DNA from: Ophiura sarsii
Lineage: Eukaryota > Echinodermata > Ophiuroidea > Amphilepidida > Ophiuridae
NCBI GenBank assembly: GCA_035610835.1
Contig: CM069452.1
Location: forward strand, 68,668,919 to 68,732,918
Direction of reading: 5' to 3'
Length of the DNA stretch: 64,000 bases
The notes under the pieces were generated by a model. It saw nothing but the letters and a program-made list of their open reading frames with translations. It ran no database searches and was not told the origin of the DNA. A program made the position numbers and the translations under genes. This document shows positions 58,385 to 64,000 of the stretch, piece after piece. The first letter of the stretch is position 1; each line of letters starts with the position of its first letter.

Positions 58385-58655
58385 CTTATATCTTGTGACA
58401 ATACTCCCCCTCTAGACAAGGCATGTCCTCGTGCTTTAAATCCAGCTCCTTGATACAAGGTACATAATTAAATATGCTCCAAAGCCCGCCCGGGTGTTAA
58501 GAAACACCAGGGGCCACCGCTGCCATTAATTTTATCACATACAGCCCTAACATTAGCAACTCATCGAGCTACATGTATACCAACAAGATTTGGGAGCATC
58601 AGCCGGGATTTGAACCCGGGACCTTTCGCACAAATGATGAGCGCGCTAGCGTAAG
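58385..58655 (-). mobile_element. tRNA-derived SINE-like element
   Basis: On the minus strand a tRNA-like head (TAGCGCGCTCATCATTTGTG, GAAAGGTCCCGGGTTCAAATC) lies at about 58,655-58,590, with a perfect B box GGTTCAAATCC. A body without coding sequence follows to about 58,385. GGACTTCCC…CTGTCAGGTCTATG occurs on both sides (58,346-58,374 and 58,657-58,678), with 7 extra bases on the left. It is a candidate target duplication or a repeat into which the SINE inserted. The tail is not poly(A). Confidence 0.6.
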
Positions 58656-58759
58656 AGGACTTCCCTGTCAGGTCTATGGCTCTAAGAGCGTGTTTTATTA
58701 GTGGTTATTATTGAGCATCACTGGGCAAAAAATATAATATCTGGATTCTTTTCGTTTAT

Positions 58760-59017
58760 GATATCATGTGCAAAATTGACTTGTCCACAGATGCCTCATA
58801 AGTTTCTCTCAAAGAACTCATACCTGGTCAAAATACTTGATTTTAGGCCATTGCAGTCTTTACTAACTCCTATTTTTTGCTTATTGATTACTAATAAAAG
58901 ACAAACATGTTGTCTGAAAGCGCTATTTTACACGTCTTTGATTCCTTTTCAGAATCTTAATCAAATGGACTAAGATGAAAAGGCTACTGTGGACAAACCG
59001 ATTTTGCACATGATATC
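58760..59017. mobile_element. Short inverted-repeat unit (~258 bp)
   Basis: GATATCATGTGCAAAATTGA and the following CTTGTCCACAG (58,760-58,790) are inverted at 58,987-59,017 with 28 of 31 bases matching. It is a likely MITE or hairpin element. I could not settle the ends or a duplication. Confidence 0.65.
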
Positions 59018-59590
59018 TTTAACGTTCCATATTTCATAAAGGAAATGAGCCAAGCCTTAGATTTTTAGCCCAGTAATGCTTAGGCCTAATAGCCCCTGCT
59101 TTGATAAAATGTTAAGACATTTACTAAATTGTATTAGTAAGTATCTAAAAATGGCTGCCAGAAAAGGGTTAACTTTTTCTTAACCACCGGTATAAAACAT
59201 GAACAGTTTAGATAGAACTGTCCTTTTATGGGACTTTTTTATTATTTAAAAAAAAAAATTCTTTTCCCAGCGAAAGCTCAAAGTTCAGCCAACAAGAAGT
59301 TGAAATCACTCTTAAGAGTCGCATATATATGTTATACACTTAATTTAATATTCAATGCCATTTAAACTGTTTAAAAAAAAATCTGAACAAAATCTGAAGA
59401 AGAAAAAAAACTGGAAAAAAAAAAAAAATCTCGGAAAAAAAAGGGCCAAAAATAAATGAGATATTAAAAAAAAAAAAAAGACTCTCCTGGGGAATGTTAT
59501 CAGGATTATCATAAAACTAGTATGACAAAATTTAACAAAATATATTTTGAGTTATCTTTTCCAAACCTAAAATGGGTCAAAAAACGTGTT
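59018..59590. other. Unassigned, A-rich
   Basis: It contains several A-runs (59,240-59,260 and 59,370-59,480). There is no gene or recognised repeat. Confidence 0.5.
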
Positions 59591-59770
59591 TTTTATAATT
59601 TTTTCCAAAATGGTCAATTTCATTATCATGGTTGGATTAATTGAACCCTTTCGTGCAAAAAATCTGTTACGTTTATAAAGATTAAATGAATATTGAAGAA
59701 GTTACAGCAGTTTTACGGAGACTGTACCTGAGAGTCCACAGACCCCTTAATTTCATGAGGACATCGTTTT
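59591..59770. repeat. Diverged segment shared with 62,325-62,500
   Basis: Shared in order are TTCCAAAATGGTC, TTTCAT, TGAACCCTT, GTTAC/GTAAT around TTTATA, GAAGTTACAGCAGTTTTACG / GACGAAGTTACGGCAGTTTA, and CCCCTTAA. The copies are moderately diverged, as expected of an old dispersed repeat. Confidence 0.65.
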
Positions 59771-60452
59771 TATCAAATGGAATTGTCCTGGGTATTGCAC
59801 AAATATGATGCTTAAATGCTGACTGTGGTAGCCTCAATGTTCAGTATTTAGACCAAATTGAAAGAAAAACATGCTTTCTGATTGAAAAGTACATTTTCCC
59901 TTGAAAAACTTGGTTTTTAGCTATGTTTCGCAAATCATGTTTTTCAATTGAAATAAAGCAAGTTCATTGTCAAAAATGTTCGTTTGTTCTGTATTGTTTG
60001 TACATGAAATGCTTTTTAGGTTTTCCACAGAAAATTTGGTTCTTGGTTTATCAGCGAGATTCAACAATTTTCTACCAAATATCGACATCTTTTTCCTGTT
60101 GTCCAATCCATTCCCAATTTGTTCAGACAAAGGATAATTAAGATTTTCATGTCATGCACAAACTTGGTTAATGATGAAAAATTGTTTCTTTTTAAATAGT
60201 TTAGTTTAGTTTATGGCCAAAAATCCATTTCAAAAAAACAAATTTGATTCAGCACAAAATATTTAAGACTCCCAAACAACAAACAGTCTGAATTATTGGC
60301 ACTCATTATGAGTAGTGTAGCCAGTGGAGGAGGAGAGAAGAGGGTTGGCAGCGAGAGACGAAATGGCCCTCGTAGAAAAGGATATTCGATATTCCCATTC
60401 CCAATCCTTAGATATGGAATAAAATAAGCGACAATAAAAATAGAATATCTTG
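59771..60452. other. Unassigned spacer
   Basis: Overlapping frames of about 70 codons on both strands (59,921-60,141) show no motif. I see nothing that I can support. Confidence 0.45.
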
Positions 60453-60670
60453 TAGGGTAAAGTCGCCTATTTTTGGTCAGCGCCTATTTTCGGTCACTTC
60501 ACCCAAATCGTGTAATAAAAATGACTTCATCGTTATAAACTGATGACTAAAAAAACCCCTCATAGTCGATGCCCGGTATTGCTTTTAAAATGGCGACGAC
60601 CGATGCAATTACACGATTTTGACCAGTGACCGAAAATAGGTGCTGACCGAAAATAGGCGACTTTACCCTA
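60453..60670. mobile_element. Mariner-like MITE (218 bp) with ~45-bp TIRs
   Basis: TAGGGTAAAGTCGCCTATTT at 60,453 is inverted as AAATAGGCGACTTTACCCTA ending at 60,670. The pairing continues through GGTCAGCGCCTATTTTCGGT and its counterpart. TA at both edges would be the duplicated target. The element is nearly all TIR and has no coding capacity. Confidence 0.88.
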
Positions 60671-61733
60671 TATAAAGTTTATACAGTAAAATTGTCTTAA
60701 AACTTACTTGAATATTTGCAATTTATATGAAAGCATGCCGTTACATTTAAAATCAGTTTGAAAAGGTCTTAAAATTACTGTATCACTCGTTCAAAATAGC
60801 ACCTATCTTCAAGTCTTCACTCTTCCCTACCCACCCTAGACCCTATACCATCCAATCCAAGGAATGTCACTGTTAACTCATGAGTAGGCCTTCATATGGC
60901 ATTCATGGGAGCAGGACTCTAGCGTATGTCCGCACAGACCGATCGTGTAAAAAAACCAAAAAAAACACCTGCCCTCTCCTGAAATTTCTGGACACAATTT
61001 TGACAAAATACTTGAGTATGCGCAACTTGTGCCTGCAAAAATGTACCAAACAAAGTTCTGTACCCCTGTTTTATTGCACCCCCGTTCCATTGTGTGTGGG
61101 GGAGGGGGTTGACAACACTCAAGTATTGAAATGAATAATTATGGGTGTAGGCATGATGCAATTTTGATCCCTAGAGCAATAAGTGAGCAACAACCAAAAC
61201 AAATATCAGTATAGATTCCAATTCAAATTTGGACTGAAAAAAGAAAGTTGATATGCTGATTCCATATTTTTATTTTGAACGCTATAATATTATATTCTAT
61301 TCATTTTTTAATCCATAAACGTTTGAATGTTCTAGACTGATCTGAAAGCAAGGGTGAAACGTCTAGTTACAGCACTATCGGGGACAGTCAAGAAATCAAC
61401 CAAACCAAAAGGTCTACTAAATATGAAGCTAATTGTTAACAGCTATCATGAATCATTGCTATCTTCCGTAGATAGTAAACAAAAAGGGATCCAACCAAAT
61501 CAATGCTGACTATAATACTTGAGGTAATTTTTACCATTGCTATCTTCAGAAGATAGCAAACAAATTTTGAACCATTCCCAAGTTCATTCTATTAAGGGAG
61601 CAAACTCTATGTACACTAACAAAACAATAGTCGGTTATGCTCACCCTCCTCACAGGCCTGACACATTTCCAAACATTACAAGTTACGGCAAAAAAACGGG
61701 TCCTTTGCAAAAAAAAAAATTATGAAAGGAATA
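60671..61733. other. Unassigned spacer
   Basis: No gene is recognised. ATTGCTATCTTCCGTAGATAG (core GCTATCTTC, about 61,456) and TTGCTATCTTCAGAAGATAG (about 61,537) are similar palindromic words 82 bp apart. Confidence 0.45.
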
Positions 61734-61890
61734 ACTCATCCAAAACTAAACATTGTTTTTAATGATGAAATTGATAAAAAAGGCTCGTCTCCAAAACTAA
61801 ACATCATTGTTTTTAATGATGAAATTGATGAAAAAGGCTCGTCTCCAAATCTAAACATTGTTTTTAATGATGAAATTGATGAAAAAGGCT
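61734..61890 (+). repeat. 51/54-bp tandem repeat, 3 units
   Basis: The unit is GATGAAATTGATAAAAAAGG, CTCGTCTCCAAAACTAAACA, TTGTTTTTAAT. Units are 51, 54 and 51 bp, all multiples of three, and one + frame (61,722-61,907) stays open as repeats of LNIVFNDEIDEKGSSP. Frame-preserving length changes hint at coding, but the frame is only 61 codons and has no other support. Confidence 0.85.
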
Positions 61891-62324
61891 CGTCTATGAT
61901 CCGATGATGGTCGCACATGTTTTGCACAGAAAATAATACACGAGTGTGTAAATTACCGTCAACCCATTTAACGCGCACGCTTCTGCATTTTTTGGCCTAC
62001 TCAAAACATTCCCTGTGCGTGCGCTTTCCTGCGTTACGCTTCCCGGAATTTGCAGGCGCACATCGAATACGCATAAAAAAGCATGGCTTCTTGTTCACAC
62101 TCGAATTAACGAAGAAGGGTGATTTTTAACACACATTTCAGGTTTGTTTTGCATCAAGAAAAGATCGGTTTGTAATTAAACATTGCACGAAGATAGGCCA
62201 TCATGTGCCCCTTACGATATGCGAAGATCAGAACTGAAAATATGTGTATTTCCCCGTAAACCATGATCAAACGACGGCATTTGTAACTTTTCACTTTCAT
62301 TGGTTGATTTCTTTATGTTCATTT
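61891..62324. other. Unassigned spacer
   Basis: There is no gene or repeat that I can support. Confidence 0.45.
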
Positions 62325-62500
62325 TCTCCAAAATGGTCTTTTTTTAGAGCAATTTCATGTTTAGGGTTAGATGTATTGAAGCAACTGAACCCTTCCCTTC
62401 AAGAAATGTAATAATTTTATATAGATTATATAAATAATGACGAAGTTACGGCAGTTTAACGGTGGCTATTCATGACACTTGACAGCCCCCTTAAAGGAGA
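62325..62500. repeat. Diverged copy of 59,591-59,770
   Basis: See the partner segment. GACGAAGTTACGGCAGTTTA and GACAGCCCCCTTAA are the best-preserved words. Between the two copies lie about 2.5 kb of other DNA, in the same orientation. Confidence 0.6.
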
Positions 62501-62741
62501 CACGAAAAGGAATTTTGAAATTGCTGGTTTTGGTATTAAAATGTCATATTTGTTATTTCATTTACGCTAACAAAAGTTTTGGGCTTCGTATTTTTTCATA
62601 AGTCGACTTTTGGGCGTGTTATTCCATGCATTATTCGAAGATTACTTTTTATTTTGATCACATATTTTGGGCGCATCAAGTGTGATTGCGCCCAATTTTG
62701 ATGTACGCTGCAATACGCGCGCTTTCACCTAAATCCAAAGT

Positions 62742-62874
62742 AATAATGGCGGACCAAGAATTGAATTTGAGCGAGGAGTTTGAGGAGGAGTATGCGGATG
62801 AGGTAGAGAGGTTATTGGAGTTGGAAGAGGAGGTCGAGGAGAGCAGTTTGGTCGTGGGAGGAGCCATAGCCGTT
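62742..62874 (+). CDS. Small acidic open frame, possible first exon
   Basis: An ATG in a good eukaryotic start context (AGTAATAATGGCG) opens a frame MADQELNLSEEFEEEYADEV followed by ERLLELEEEVEESS and a short tail, to a TAG at 62,875. A second open stretch in another frame begins at about 62,876 (RGKFVHQFEPLKKKTASVVG…). The pair may be one broken frame or an exon with an unrecognised donor. Glu-rich N-termini like this occur in many unrelated proteins, including transposases, so no function is proposed. Confidence 0.25.
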
Positions 62875-63699
62875 TAGAGGGAAGTTCGTCCACCAATTTG
62901 AGCCGTTGAAGAAGAAAACGGCGAGTGTTGTTGGATCTGGAAACGTCAACGGAGCTTCAAAACAAACAACAACGGCTGATAGTGAGTTGGTAAAACACAG
63001 GTCTACAAAAAGTAACTGATGACCTGAGACGTCAGATTATGACCATGTCAAATTCACTTGTAAAATCAGTACCGGTAAACACGACCATTCGAAATGGCCG
63101 ACATGGTGCACTCTGTACAATCACCCATTGGTAATTTTGGCTGACAGAAAAATCTGATAATTAAGGAAATAGGTATAGGTACAGACAATATCAAAGTATT
63201 TGGTTTTGTAACATATTCACAATATCACATAATAGTCAGTATTATAATTATTTTAAACATATTTTGCTGTTGCAATTGTGAAACTCAAATTGCCAATCGG
63301 AAACCACATCCAGGAACTTGAACTTCCTGTTTTTCATATTTTGATAGTGTGCTGTTTGTCGTCTGCTTAGCCTAGGTATAAGTTTACTGCTATATGGAAT
63401 TGTTGGAAAGATTCACGAAAAAAATTGTGCAGTGTAAAAAATTATGTTTTTTAAAAAAGCCTGAAATATGAGTTATTCTATTAATAATTTATACATGAAT
63501 TCATTTCATCACTTTCCATTAACCTCATCCTCCTGAGACGTTTTTGTAACACTGTTACCCAAATCCAAACTTGAGGTGCAGAATATGCTTATTTGGGTAC
63601 CATGCTACAAAATTGCTACAGGTCCCCTCGTTCCATACATACCAAAACAAGTACAAACATCCTACACATGACGTCACGAAACATGGCCTACCTCATGTT
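62875..63699. other. Unassigned spacer
   Basis: Apart from the possible continuation of the small frame (to about 63,020), I see no gene or repeat that I can support. Confidence 0.45.
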
Positions 63700-63985
63700 G
63701 TATTCGTCTGTACAGTGAAAATAGGTAAAAATTGACATTTTCGCCAAAAAAAAGTTCCAAACCATACAATTATAGATATTTTTCAAAATTAAATGGTGAT
63801 TTTTCAAAATTGAAAGGTGGCAACCACTCCCCCCTACACTTGGACTTTGATGGCTTACCCTACCCGGGTAAGGTGGTACCCTCATATATTCCCCATCAAA
63901 ATGAGCGCAAGGGATGTAAAAGAGATCACCTAGATGCCCTAGGTCACTGTCCTTTGCCTTTATGTGCAATCGGCGAAGAAAAAAA
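63700..63985. repeat. Ancient duplicated segment, copy 2
   Basis: This is the partner of about 58,003-58,330 in direct orientation, with matching GTATTCGTCTGTACAGTGAA, AATTGAAAGGTGGCAACC, GATGGCTTACCCTACCC, ATGAGCGCAAGGGATGTAAA and CCCTAGGTCACTGTCCTTTG. The window ends shortly after in a G-run. Confidence 0.8.
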
Positions 63986-64000
63986 TTAGGGGGGGGGGGC

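Overview
The window is non-coding, repeat-dominated DNA from an animal nuclear genome. A marine invertebrate deuterostome, most likely an echinoderm, fits best. The evidence is a CR1/L2-like reverse transcriptase remnant, many short terminal-inverted-repeat (TIR) elements, tRNA-derived sequences, and frequent TAGGCCTA-type palindromes. The phylum is inferred from general impression, not from a database match. I found no complete host protein gene. The very long Tyr/Pro/Ile/Ser/Thr-rich reading frames are artefacts of a stop-free pyrimidine-rich satellite.

Layout. (1) 1-9,747: a satellite of about 71 bp, pyrimidine-rich on the + strand, with nested ~3.3 kb higher-order duplications. (2) 9,748-10,690: a broken LINE fragment whose 5' side joins the array. 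(3) 11,454-14,725: an element carrying a ~108 bp minisatellite. (4) 15,363-16,651: a TIR element with an internal 32 bp tandem repeat and a long hairpin. (5) 17,562-33,914: the same satellite in inverse orientation, with a 3.2 kb tandem duplication, a 2.1-2.4 kb triplication and small inverted islands. (6) 33,915-39,500: TIR elements and (GCGAGTT)n arms, with one possible 3' terminal exon. (7) 39,534-48,409: three copies of a ~0.5-0.8 kb element with 7-bp target duplications, one of them splitting a tRNA-like sequence, plus a 4.6 kb foldback element and a Harbinger-like MITE. (8) 48,883-57,652: mariner-like, hAT-like and larger TIR elements. Two of these interlock, and one carries about ten dispersed copies of the 17-mer GATGCTACATGGACACC. 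(9) 57,653-64,000: a tRNA-derived SINE, two small MITEs, ancient duplicated segments and a 51-54 bp tandem repeat.

No genes act together here. The biology is that of satellites and transposons. Four observations deserve most attention: a G-quadruplex-type motif kept in essentially every satellite unit despite length changes; the transposon that splits a tRNA-like sequence while its own end supplies a new A-box-like sequence; the dispersed bipartite 17-mer array; and the modular foldback element with GC-rich arms.
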